Under the pieces are notes generated by a model, which had not been told where the DNA came from, did not search any database, and saw only the letters and a list, made by a program, of their open reading frames with translations. The translations under genes and the position numbers were made by a program. 64,000 nucleotides of DNA from Limnephilus marmoratus (lineage: Eukaryota > Arthropoda > Insecta > Trichoptera > Limnephilidae): NCBI GenBank assembly GCA_917880885.1, contig OU862910.1:11668710-11732709 (forward strand), given 5' to 3'. Shown one piece after another: positions 34,601 through 42,113 of the stretch (positions are counted from its first letter, which is position 1; each line of letters begins with the position of its first letter).

Positions 34601-37339
34601 AGAATGAAAATGAAGCTAGTTTTAAAGCATGAAAGCGTCAATTTTTTTTAAATTTAACCGGTAACGTGCCAGGAACTCGAAAACACGGGCCTCATTTGCG
34701 CATGCGCGAGAAAATAATTCAAATATTTGAAATAAATTGTCTCTGAAAAACTTTTGGTCTGCGATTTTGACCCTCATATGTACGAATTTGTATGAAAAAC
34801 AGTGTCTAAATCGCTTGCGCCATCATTATTCTTGGTAGTCTTAAAGATTTCAGTCGAATTGCCACACTGGATTATTTTTAAGACGATTTATTCTATGATG
34901 ATGCGCTGTCAGATTTTGGCGCGGAATTAACGGTCGCAATTACTGTGTGTATTGCGAATAAAACGTCGTAAAACCTATTAATTTACGTAATAAATGCAAG
35001 TAATGTGGTTTTAGTGGATAGTTTATTGTGTTGTGAACGTGTTGCAGTCAATAAAATATACCATAGCTTAAAATTTATCAACAAAACATTCAATTCAAAA
35101 TTCAAAGTGGTGCTTTGTTAGGGCAAGGGGAAGGTTGGATGCCTCTTCACCCCCGGCTCGTCACAGGTTAAATATATTATAACTGGATGCTGCTAATCTG
35201 GGTGATGTGATTTTAAATATTAATTCTCTGACAGGCCTTACCAAAGTGGATTTATTTTTGCTTTGATATCATGACCTGCACCTCTACAGAAATTAATGGG
35301 ACATGAAAAGATGATCATGTGAGAGCAGAAAATAGGTCACCAGTTTTCATCTGTCTTCCGAGGAGTGTTGGTAACATCCCTCCATTAGGGTATTAGAATA
35401 TATTACCTGATAATGTGACACTAGCTAAAGGAATGTGGTCATCATCACTATCAGAGTTATTGGACATAAGATGGCCGCCATCATCACTGAAGACTTCGTC
35501 TTTAACAAGGGAATCGTCTCGCTTATCAGATCTCTGCCCTAGTTTTCTCTTTCTGGTCACAGGAGTTGCTTCTATAAGTTCCTCCACTTGTTGGAAGAGA
35601 TTTTCTTTCTTTTCTTCTTCATTCTGTAAAAAGCAAATAAACCTAAATAAATAAGAATTTACAGATCACTTTGCGAGGGTTATTAAATTACATTGCTTTT
35701 AAAAGAATCTACGATTTATGTCATTACAGAAGTAGTTCATTTTTATTTTATAAATCAATCAATATAAAATTAAATCAATTACAATGGTGGGTGAAATGCA
35801 GAATACGCCAATGTCAGGGAATTTAATAAAAATGCACTTTCTAGATGAGTAAAGTGTGTAGAAACTCATTAAAAAAAGAATTAATGTGCGGAAAGCAAAA
35901 TTGAGGGAGATACAGCCGATCAAAGTTTTATAAAATTTCACTTTGCGAACTGATACTATGACAGCCCGCCCGCCATCGTTGTCACTGTTATGTTGGTATC
36001 CCGGACCTGATACAAACAAGAGCCTAGATACGATTGTAGCCGACTTCGTGGGGTAAATTATATAGCGCGTAATTATGAAAAACAGAATTAATAATATAAT
36101 GTAAATAGGCACTGGAATGGAGAATCCCGCCAGACAAACCATTTAAAAACGTAGGCTGTTTTTTAATGTAAAGATAACATACACAAGCCCGCTAGAAAGG
36201 TTAGGTTAGGTTCGGTTAGGTTAGGTTATGGGGGGGGGGGGGGGCGGGCAGATCCGGCGCTGGGTTAACATACACAAGCCCGCTAGAAAGGTTAGGTTAG
36301 GTTCGGTTAGGTTATGGGGGAGGGGGGGGGGGGGGGGCAGATCCGGCGCTGGGTTAACATACACAATCGTATCTAGGCTCTTGTTTGTACAGGTCCGGGA
36401 TACCAACCTAACAGTGACAAAAGATGGCGGGCGGGCTGTCATAGTATCGGTTCGCGAAGTGAAATTTTATAAAACTTTGATCGGCTGTATCTCCCTCAAT
36501 TTTGCTTTCCGCACATTAAGTCTTTTTTTAATGAGTTTCTACACACTTTTCTCATCTAGAAAGTGCATTTTTATTAAATTCCCTGACATTGGCGTATTCT
36601 GCATTCCTCCCACAATGGTGAAAATTGGAAATTTACTACTGTGGCCATTGAGGAAGATTCAAAATGGAGAAATTAAACACTAAAGTTAAATTGCATACAT
36701 GACATGATTTTAAAAAAAACCGAGCTGTAGAAATGATGCATTATTATCGCTTGAAATAACTAAAAATATTTCGATTGACATAAATGTCCTCCAAGATGAA
36801 GGAAGAATGAACATATGCAACATTGTGAGAGAAAAGAAAATCAAAAAGTTTTTTTTTTTGAATATTTTTTATAGAAATTATTTAAAAAATATTTGTATGT
36901 ACCTTAAGGACGCAAATTGGAACGAATTTATTTTCATCAATTGCGTTTTCAAAATAATCATATTTATGTGCCCTCACACTGTCGTCATCTTGGTTTGCCT
37001 CTGTTTGTACAAAGGCCCGAAACATCGACTGCACTTTTTCGCATTTGACAGCGTAAGCGTCGAAATTCTCCAAGGTGTCGCAACATTCTTGACAAATGGA
37101 ATTTGGTAAATCGTTTTGAATTACAGTCTGAAAAATAAGATAACATGTTGGGTTAAGGAATATCGTAAATACCCTGTGGCAAATGTCATACTCAAGCGAG
37201 GCTAATGTCACACCTGTATTGAGAGATATTTTTTAATTCTCGTTATAAAGCCTTGCCCTGGGGTGCCATTTAACAAGTCCAACCTGTAATCATCTTCTTT
37301 GGCACACAACCGACACCACTTTTTCCAAATCAAAGGCAT
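21971..37339 (-). CDS. ZAD-C2H2 zinc-finger protein, ten exons, complete
   Basis: Exons 37214-37339, 36903-37127, 35407-35623, 34298-34565, 33565-33738, 32564-32767, 29823-29993, 24477-24657, 23682-23850 and 21971-22626 join with consistent phases to about 796 residues. Residues 9-84 are a ZAD: CRLC near the start and CQECC later supply the four zinc-binding cysteines. Residues about 118-280 are a charged, Lys-rich linker. Residues about 281-565 hold ten C2H2 fingers. The last exon is a finger-free Ser/Thr/Pro-rich tail. ZAD proteins are arthropod nuclear DNA-binding factors that dimerise through the ZAD. Target sites are unknown. Start: ATG at 37339 in AAAATG context. Introns are packed with mobile elements. 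Confidence 0.93.
22788..23351. mobile_element. TA-flanked MITE with CAGGGTGTT ends
   Basis: CAGGGTGTT at the left and AACACCCTG at the right are flanked by TA (22786-22787, 23352-23353). The inner arms share a longer inverted stretch (AAATTTTGGTCTCC...GTGAC). It fits a Tc1/mariner-type MITE and lies in intron 9 of the zinc-finger gene. Confidence 0.75.
23682..23850 (-). CDS. Zinc-finger gene exon 9 (finger 9 end, finger 10)
   Basis: The acceptor is CATATTCCAG and the donor is GCAG|GTACAT. It completes finger 9 with DLKNHSNLH and holds finger 10, CPWCSRTFANGSNCRAHKRR followed by MH. Phase 0 in, phase 1 out. Confidence 0.93.
24477..24657 (-). CDS. Zinc-finger gene exon 8 (fingers 7-9)
   Basis: The acceptor is GTGTTTCAG and the donor is AAG|GTTGGT. 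It completes finger 7 (FKTKQRLAIHSDTH), holds finger 8 (CPHCPIQLNSRRTLRMHLFV, then H) and starts finger 9 (CSFCDKAFKRAK). Phase 2 in, phase 0 out. Confidence 0.93.
24694..24890. mobile_element. Fragment of TTAA family P2
   Basis: TTAACCCGTTTAATCACAGG is followed by TGTCTCCCTTACTATCATAG and GAAAGAGAAAACA, matching the P2 copies at 15.9 and 30.7 kb. Only the left part is recognisable. It lies in intron 8. Confidence 0.6.
25668..26402 (+). CDS. LINE ORF1 protein (244 aa)
   Basis: It starts at an ATG in good context (ACAAAATGG). The N-terminal third (to about residue 80) looks helical and could form a coiled coil; the middle (ANNLIIINVPES ... NTFRLGA ... RPIKVILKN) has the pattern of an RRM-like fold as in LINE ORF1 proteins; the C-terminus is basic and Ser/Ala-rich. 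No zinc knuckle is present. Its role would be RNA binding in the retrotransposition particle, by family analogy. It overlaps ORF2 by about 73 nt in the -1 frame. Confidence 0.75.
   Translation: MDSQGYISLARNAVEALTELIIDPSSRLNKDQIAKMIPKTNAILGTIAQMATKMAALEGELIAFKELTNKPNPLESTCEAADELEERKNRANNLIIINVPESTQLNQIEKIKDDNLQITTILKKIDNNIEPNSINTFRLGAVRPDKSRPIKVILKNSTEVMNILRKKNFYLNNSPVKIFSDQTPNQRKYLSDLRQSMESRIQGGEVGLTIKYINSKPTIVKKNPKNSNTSMDTAKTSAAAEPNS
26330..29179 (+). CDS. LINE ORF2: AP endonuclease and reverse transcriptase
   Basis: The frame opens at 26330 after a TAA, with no ATG before the endonuclease. The overlap with ORF1 encodes NIRGCRTKLLEL, the first conserved endonuclease motif, so translation must enter from ORF1. 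Next come TETWLD, GDYNTPSIDW and the C-terminal endonuclease motif DCHHP (usually SDHxP; the Ser is replaced). RT motifs follow: NYRPI, TDFIKAFDKV (motif A, about 28079), GVPQGSHLGP, and FADD (28346-28357). The C-terminal region (LGITFDSKL, RSQVEYNSSIWSP) is typical of CR1/Jockey LINEs. About 949 codons, uninterrupted. Confidence 0.9.
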   Translation, partial: EKSKKLKHINGYGQNIRGCRTKLLELQTSIPLLQNVDVFLLTETWLDPDIHTEELGFSSYNTYRLDRNPATSNKTRGGGVLISVKKSLPSTRLICKHLDVEQVFVLLKTKSSKILLGCVYIPPGSNITVYRNHIDDLETFKNKYPDARTILFGDYNTPSIDWMNKNSYNNLSLPENAREIIDMTNLLSLHQVNQVYNTNNRLLDLVFCSDLSIHIVKSVDELLPLDCHHPALSITITMNNSPDDTTILPNLTYNFSKADYPNMNQYLTNEDWSFLHLYNLEIFYTIINRAIENYVPLSHFKEAKFPKWFNSELINLVICKKTAHKNFKESKSLNDYKVFHNYRTQCKKLSKKSYYNYINGIEKSIPSNIQNFFTHVNSLRKNKQGLPISMHFKDKSSTDRKVKVNYFADYFKSVYDEDIPDNYIPPPSIIESIHIPPVHINISDVKSKIKSLDKNKKAGPDNVHPNILINCIASLAEPICLLFNQSLDTGCFPDIWKRCYLTPILKKGNKSDVTNYRPICKLSIIPKLFEKLLLDKISPYINNLIVPNQHGFLSGRSTLTNLSLYENFISNALANRTQVDSIYTDFIKAFDKVCHKILLVKLHKLGIDGKLLDWFASYLSDRVLLVKINLFYSNQFKATSGVPQGSHLGPILFLLFINDIVDIFDKDVNVLLFADDLKIFKIIKTAEDCACLQNNLNKLISWCSLNKLYLNINKCYSISFYRISQPIIHPYELNNSTLTSVEEINDLGITFDSKLNFISHINSIYNKGIKMLGFVLRNSRGFRNISTLKILYTSLVRSQVEYNSSIWSPHFKIHSDSIEKIQHKFLRHINFNLGIPIENINYNYLMKELNLLRLSDRRIISDLIFMFKIVNGSIDSPDLNKLIEFHIPTRTTRSKILFKCNNNRTEYTKHSLLPRLHEVTNRYADVIDLFNCTEQGYKKAMLSYFLNHY
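26339..26345 (+). promoter_or_regulatory. Putative -1 ribosomal frameshift site (A AAA AAC)
   Basis: The heptamer is in the ORF1 frame as A-AAA-AAC, the canonical X-XXY-YYZ form, inside the ORF1/ORF2 overlap. A -1 slip enters exactly the ORF2 frame. A 4-bp GC stem (26365-26368 with 26385-26388) or a 5-bp variant could form about 19 nt downstream; this is weak and a stronger structure was not found. Confidence 0.5.
29823..29993 (-). CDS. Zinc-finger gene exon 7 (fingers 5-7)
   Basis: The acceptor is TTTTGCAG and the donor is AAAG|GTACTA. It completes finger 5 (FASKSSLLMHMKAVH), holds finger 6 (CDQCGRAFTTKGILEEHQVR, H) and starts finger 7 (CAVCHK). Phase 2 at both ends. Confidence 0.93.
30152..30448. 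mobile_element. hAT-type MITE, family M1, copy 2 (297 bp)
   Basis: CAGTGGCGGCTCGTGACTTT at the left has its inverse at the right, with a perfect 8-bp target duplication GTCGCCAC (30144-30151, 30449-30456). It lies in intron 6 of the zinc-finger gene. Confidence 0.93.
30719..31259. mobile_element. TTAA-bounded MITE, family P2
   Basis: The ends are TTAACCTTTCAAGTC and the inverse of TTAACCCCTCAGGCC. The interior matches degraded P2 copies at 15921-16546 and 24694-24890. It fits piggyBac-type target choice and is in intron 6 of the zinc-finger gene. Confidence 0.75.
31735..32370. mobile_element. TA-flanked MITE with 37-bp perfect inverted ends
   Basis: AAGGCCGGTCCACACGCTAC starts a 37-base left end that is repeated, inverted and without mismatch, at the right. 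TA flanks both sides (31733-31734, 32371-32372). It has no transposase. It lies in intron 6, about 190 bp from exon 6. Confidence 0.85.
32564..32767 (-). CDS. Zinc-finger gene exon 6 (fingers 3-5)
   Basis: The acceptor is CTATTCCAG and the donor is CCAT|GTGAGT. It encodes finger 3 (CATCNKRFPRESELASHQIT, H), finger 4 (CCKCARRFTTQQLLRHHEKK, H) and the start of finger 5 (CEICKS). Phase 2 at both ends. Confidence 0.93.
33262..33538 (+). pseudogene. LINE 3' coding remnant next to a host splice site
   Basis: The open frame ends at 33538 and encodes the C-terminal tail of a LINE polyprotein (LRLRWAEHVQRMPDTHAPKR, KVGRPTLRWEDEV, RRNWRRMLREAKARYGL). Catalytic domains are missing. The fragment is antisense to the zinc-finger gene, inside intron 5, and its stop is only 26 bases from exon 5. 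Confidence 0.75.
33565..33738 (-). CDS. Zinc-finger gene exon 5 (fingers 1-2)
   Basis: The acceptor is CTATTCCAG and the donor is CGA|GTAAGG. It encodes finger 1 (CYICGEDARNWHALCVHFRD, VH) and the divergent finger 2 (CCCGKFLASRVSIGRHCAKH). Phase 2 at both ends. Confidence 0.92.
34298..34565 (-). CDS. Zinc-finger gene exon 4 (basic and acidic linker)
   Basis: The acceptor is a T-run ending CAG and the donor is CAA|GTAAGC. It encodes a Lys-rich run (IRKKKSSKKGTKHSSKVKRK), then an acidic run (EEPVSDEENIDHNDDD) and another Lys-rich run. It may hold nuclear localisation signals. Phase 1 in, phase 2 out. Confidence 0.88.
34654..35171. mobile_element. TTAA-bounded MITE, family P1, copy 2
   Basis: TTAACCGGTAACGTGCC and the inverse of TTAACCTGTGACGAGCC form the ends. 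It shares about 430 bp with copy 1 at 19769-20298. It lies in intron 3 of the zinc-finger gene. Confidence 0.8.
35407..35623 (-). CDS. Zinc-finger gene exon 3 (linker)
   Basis: The acceptor is GCTTTTTACAG and the donor is TCAG|GTAATA. It encodes an acidic/basic linker beginning NEEEKKENLFQQVEEL, with RKRKLGQRSDKRDD and SDSDDDH. Phase 0 in, phase 1 out. Confidence 0.88.
35782..36620. repeat. Long inverted repeat around a duplicated TTAGG/poly-G core
   Basis: The arms (about 35782-36040 and 36364-36620) are inverted copies of one another over roughly 255 bp (for example GGAGATACAGCCGATCAAAG and its complement). The centre holds two tandem copies (~91 bp apart) of CCCGCTAGAAAGG followed by TTAGG-type runs, a long G run and GCAGATCCGGCGCTGGGTTA. 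No ORF is credible. It lies in intron 2 of the zinc-finger gene. Confidence 0.8.
36201..36311. repeat. Short interstitial TTAGG runs
   Basis: TTAGG units (one reading TTCGG) occur five in a row at 36201-36225 and four in a row at 36292-36311. TTAGG is the common insect telomere unit. The runs are too short to be a telomere. Confidence 0.7.
36903..37127 (-). CDS. Zinc-finger gene exon 2 (ZAD second half)
   Basis: The acceptor is TTATTTTTCAG and the donor is AAG|GTACAT. It encodes DLPNSICQECCDTLENFDAY, completing the ZAD cysteines, then a helix (VKCEKVQSMFRAF) and an acidic tail. Phase 0 at both ends. Confidence 0.92.
37214..37339 (-). CDS. Zinc-finger gene exon 1 (start and ZAD first half)
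   Basis: ATG at 37339-37337 lies in CTAAAAATG context. The exon encodes 42 residues with WCRLCAKEDD, the first ZAD zinc-binding pair, and ends IQ|GTGTGA. Intron 1 is only 86 bp. Confidence 0.92.
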
Positions 37340-37735
37340 TTTTAGTTAAATTAACCGAATTTACTAGTTTATTTTCTACTAACTTCATTGGAATTATTGA
37401 ACATTCACGGCAAGCAACACAAACATGAAAACGGAAAATATAATATTTTGAATGATCAAGTTGGTAGAAATGATTCAATGTAAATGTTTCGTATTGCCAT
37501 CTAGTGACTATTTCATAAAATAAAGAATATTGTTATTACACGGAAAATACCAAATCAGAAGTTTTGTAATGTCCATTGCCCAAATACAAAAAAAATAATA
37601 TTATCCTGACCGTTGCGGTATTTTTTAAAAAGGGATTAGAAATTATCATTTTATTGTGAAAAAAAAATAATACGATGTAAAACACAATCTCTAGAACACG
37701 TCTTCTTATTGATAAAATTCACTAACTTCTTCGTA

Positions 37736-37806
37736 GCATCGGTGGTTCAGTGGTAGAATGCTCGCCTGCCACGCGGGCGGCCCGGGTTCGATTCCCGGCC
37801 GATGCA
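37736..37806 (+). tRNA. tRNA-Gly (GCC)
   Basis: The 71-nt sequence folds as a full cloverleaf with a 7-bp acceptor stem (GCATCGG/CCGATGC), anticodon GCC at 37768-37770, A box TGGTTCAGTGG and B box GGTTCGATTCC. A T-run (pol III stop) starts a few bases after the 3' end. No intron. It is divergent from the zinc-finger gene, 396 bp from its ATG. Confidence 0.98.
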
Positions 37807-38212
37807 AGCTTTTTTTGCAAATTTATGAATAAAATGCTTAAATTGTAATATAATTATTACGAAGTAACTTTTTGCAAATTTTGTGAAAAAAATGTATTAT
37901 CATTACATAGTTTAAAATGAAGTCGCTCAAAATGTATGTGCGCATAGATCTTTACTACGCAACGGATTTTCATGCGGTTTTCCCCAATAGTTAGAGTGAT
38001 TCAAGAGGAAGGTTTATATATATAATACATGCTTATAATAGTAGAGAAAAGCCAAGAAATTCAAATATTCAATTCAGGCAGCGGGCAGCTGGCAAGCGGG
38101 TGGTGTGGATTTTATAAAGGTTGGGTAATGGCGTTGTGTTTCGTTAGCCACAGCAACGTGTGGCCGGGTCTGCTAGTAATTTAATAAATTACGATATTAT
38201 CATCAGGTCAAT

Positions 38213-39093
38213 GATAAAGCTCATACTTTCAGAGATAATCGAGTTATTTCATGAAGAAGTTATAGATATACCTAGCCCTTGCATAAAAATTTACAAAAAA
38301 TACCCGTCATTAGTTTTTCAGCTGCAAATTGAGCTACAAAATCCAAACCGAGTTTTTACATGTGTAATAATGTGTTGTACAATAGCTTGTGTCGCTCTGC
38401 ATAGAGAGAAAAAAAATGGCGGTATATTTGAACGACCGGGGTCTCAAAAGTTTCGTATGATCTGCAGCTATTCGAAAACGTAAAAATAAATGAAAATATT
38501 GTTCATTTTTAGCCCGCTAAAATGGCTGGAAGTTTTGAAAAAAAATAGATTTCGTGATTTGGAAAAAAATTAAAACAAAGGGTTCATATTTTATATTTTG
38601 TACCAAACTTATTTTTCATTCCATAACTGTAGTACAAAGAACCAAAAAAAAATAATTTAAAACATATGTGATGTGTTGGTTAAAAATATAAAAGGGAAAA
38701 ATAACACTTTTTCTGGATAAAATCTGAATTCTTGATGACTACTTGTATTCATAAACTTGAACTTTTTTTTCATTTTTGTCAGTTTTACGCATTTTTTAAT
38801 AATAAACAAACGTTAAGAGGTTAAATAACTGAAATTTTTTTTTATCAAAAATTTATAAATAAATGGTTTTAGGTTTGTTTTCTGATTTTCAATGCATTTT
38901 AGCGGGCTAATAACCATTTTTAAAAAAATAAATTTAAATGCAGTTCTCATTTTCTTTGTAAGACGCAACTTTTGAGACCCCGGGCGTTTCTGAATTCAAA
39001 AGTTGAAATAATTGACACACCCTATTGTACAAGGGCTATATTTATAACTTCTTCATGAAATAACTCGATTATCTCTGAAAGTATGAGCTTTAT
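38213..39093. repeat. Palindromic element with ~300 bp imperfect arms
   Basis: GATAAAGCTCATACTTTCAG and the following 60 bases at 38213-38290 recur inverted at about 39026-39093. Further inner matches (GGGGTCTCAAAAGTT, TAGCCCGCTAAAATG) lie in the same order on both arms. Target duplications were not found. It is likely a foldback-type MITE. Confidence 0.7.
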
Positions 39094-39095
39094 CC

Positions 39096-39345
39096 CACCA
39101 ACTGCGGCTGGAAGGGTGTGGAAGTGGGAGTCAAAAAACTTCCCTCAATGAGCTTCTTTAGATCAGGTCCTCCACATAGAAGTTGGGCAGATGCATCCGC
39201 AGCCAAGATCTAGACAAACCTCACCCCATAAACACTGGCATCCCTGCTAAGTCAGCTGTAGCGAACCACTTGAAGTGACCTATTGCAGAGATGTGGGTTA
39301 CCAAATATAGGTCCCCGGGGCGGCGGAACCCTTACCTGCCTCTCA
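39096..39345 (-). mobile_element. SINE-like family S2, copy C (minus strand)
   Basis: On the minus strand it shows the S2 head (CCGCCCCGGGGACC, CACATCTCTGCAATAGGTCA) and ATGGGGTGAGGTTTGTCTAG, as in the + copies at 17.2 and 45.1 kb. The 3' end and poly-A are missing. Confidence 0.7.
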
Positions 39346-39704
39346 TACTGAATTTTTAATGTGGAAAATAAAGAGTGATAACACAGATTTGAGATTCTTT
39401 TTTGACCTCAAGAATTAGGTACAGTTTGTACGTACTAGTTAAAAATCAACATTTATATACATTCTTTAACTGAAGTACAAGTTTAAGTTGAAGTATAAGT
39501 TCTTGATTACAGGCATACATTTTTAAAATGAACAAATTACAATCCAGGTAAGTACTTTTTCTGACTTGATTGCCTGACATAATGCTTTTCCATGCATGGA
39601 AAGCCCTCAATACATTGTTTTATCAATGCCAAGTCTTGGTGATTTGTCTTTTTCCCTGGTTTTCTTATTTATTCTGTCTATTTTTGAAAATCATTCTGTA
39701 CACA

Positions 39705-39951
39705 CAAGGGCGGATCCAGGGAGGGGGGGTCATGACCCCCCTGGGCTGGGTCCAGAACCTAGGTGGACCACTAATTAAAATTGTTAAACATAACATTTTT
39801 ATATATTTTTTGTACTTATATTATTATCAAAATTACCTAAGTACCTACTTTTTACTTGTATCTATCATTATCAAAATTAAATTATAACTTCTTGTGACTT
39901 GACCACGACTATGTGACCCCCCCCCTGGCGCCAAAGCTGGATCCGCCCTTG
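39705..39951. mobile_element. hAT-type MITE, 247 bp, CAAGGGCGGATCC ends
   Basis: CAAGGGCGGATCCAG and CTGGATCCGCCCTTG form the ends, with near-perfect 8-bp flanking duplications TGTACACA/GGTACACA. Poly-G and poly-C stretches sit just inside. No ORF. Confidence 0.8.
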
Positions 39952-39974
39952 GGTACACATCAGTAATTATTCCT

Positions 39975-41240
39975 GGGTTCGAGTCCCGGTTGGGACTGTT
40001 ACCTTTTTATTTTTCTGTGTCTTGTTTTGTTTAGATTTATTGGTACATATTTTCTTCTCCTTCAATATTTGGGTATAACCTTAAAAATTTATAAGTTATT
40101 AAAAAACAAGTTATTCCAATATTTTTTTTATTATTGCAGAATTGATGGGTCCATTCAAAATGCACAGCGTATGTTCAAAAAAATTTGCACACTCGAAATC
40201 TTCCTCTTTTATTCTAATATTGAACAAACTATTGATTATTATCCAGGAGCCTGCCTTAGCTTAGGCAACAACGATGACGTTATTTAAAGGCAACAACAAA
40301 AAATCTTTTTTCTAGTTAGAGTTAGCAAATGTACGACCAATAAGTATGACAAATTTGGACATGTCTTCTTGGGTAAAATTTTTTGAACAATTTGAGTACA
40401 ATTTTGAACAATGAAAATAACAATAAATAATTCAATTATTACGTTCCTTGGGAATATTAGCTGTGGATTCCTTTTTTTGTGATATGGCAGACATGTTGCT
40501 TGTTCCCCTTTAATCAAATTTTGTCTTCATGTGGTATAATGGATATTATTATACATGCAAGCTTTTTGAACAATTTGCAACACTTTGACACACTACTTTT
40601 CTTTTTCAATTACTTAACTAAATCCATAAATACATAATTTTAAGAATTGATTGTACACAAAATAGATAGTATAATAATAAAGTCCTTCGTTCTTGCTCAT
40701 TGGTTTCACTTTATCATAGATGTTTTTAAAAGTAGGCTGAAAATTCCAAAATCAACACCCCTGGCAAGCGGATTTTTATCATTTTTTTAATTTCCCAGTA
40801 AACATTTTCAATGGGAATTATTCTGTTACCATCCGACAAGTTGAGGTGGTTTTGATGTGATAATAATAAATAAATGATCCGAAATTATCTGTAAATTATA
40901 CACGCATGCGTACACAGATGGTCAAATACAATCAAACGACTTTGTCAAAGCCCACACTAAATTAGCGTTCACATTAAAAATAGTGATAACAGATTTCAGA
41001 AACAAGAATGGAATAATGAAATTAGGAAGTCTGTTAGTTGATAATTGTGCCAGACAGGGTGAGACACACAAGTACTGTAGGATAAGGCTGGAGGTCCCAA
41101 TCCATGGAGGTGCCAAATGTTGCTCCTTTCAATACGTGTGAAGGGAGAACGTAGTCTGTTTTGCCGGCTGAAGAGCTGGTCCAAGATGCTCTAATAGTTC
41201 CTTACGTATGACATAGCTAGGTTTGGTCCAGAGAGAGGTA
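39975..41240. other. AT-rich intergenic sequence
   Basis: A tRNA 3'-half-like motif (GGGTTCGAGTCCC, about 39975-39987) follows the MITE, but no matching A box was found. The rest has no recognised gene. Confidence 0.35.
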
Positions 41241-41658
41241 AGGGGCCGTTTAAGTATTACGTAACGCACTTGGGGGGGGGGTCTTGTGAAACGTTACTGT
41301 GCATTATGAGGGGAGGGGGAGGGGGTTCGAACAACGCGTTACGTAACATGTTTTTCTTTATTTACCTAGATAAAAAAAACTAGGGAATTAAAATCTTCCA
41401 AGTCGGCAACCCTTTTTGTTCTCGAAATCTATTGTTTTATTTATTACCACAAACGCCATTAAAACAATAAAAAAGGTATTTAAGCCACTTTCCAGTACTT
41501 TGCGCAACTTAATTGTGACTTTCAGGTAAAAATTGTCACTTGGGCGTTACGTAACGTAATGGGGGGGGGAGGGTACGGAAAAACGTTACGGAGCATTACA
41601 TGGGAGGGAGGGGGGGTCAAGATTTTCAAAAATTGCGTTACGTAATACTTGAACCCTA
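41241..41658. mobile_element. MITE with AGTATTACGTAACGCA inverted ends
   Basis: AAGTATTACGTAACGCA at the left and its complement at the right, with G-runs inside both arms and extra GTTACGTAAC motifs internally. No target duplication was certain and no ORF is present. Confidence 0.75.
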
Positions 41659-42113
41659 AGCCCTCGCCCCTAAGGTAATCTGTGGTCCAGGATTTGGCGA
41701 TGGTCAGTAGAGAAACGAGGCGACTAGATGCAGAGTCAGAGCGAGGTCGGGTGGGAAAGCATAGAGAGTTGTTGACAAGACGAGTGTTGCTGGTGAACTG
41801 ATTTATTTCAGGTTTTTCGCCGTATTCATACTAAGTAGTAGTTCCGTAGTCGCGTTCGGGTGAGAAACGTGACTCACATTTTATTTATTTAACATATAAC
41901 ATAATCAATACAATACATTTTTAAAGAGACTCTCGGTTTCAGCTTCTCTGCAGTGCGTCCGTCACAATAATTTTCCATGCAAAAGCTTTAAACGTAACAT
42001 TATAGTTACACATGTTTCATGGGTAGATACTTAAATTGATAATCCATTAATATAATAAAATAAGTCAAATGGGAACTTCAGTTCGGAATGTACTTCAGAT
42101 CAAAGAAGGTTGC

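Noticed and set aside
36201..36311. A telomere or telomere-proximal location
   Set aside because: Only a few TTAGG units, interrupted, inside an intron; too short for a telomere.
36228..36683. Glycine-rich ORF with poly-G start
   Set aside because: It reads through a G-run and the inverted-repeat arm. The arms explain the open frame.
39975..39990. B-box-like GGGTTCGAGTCCC
   Set aside because: No A box or cloverleaf around it; likely a tRNA or SINE scrap.
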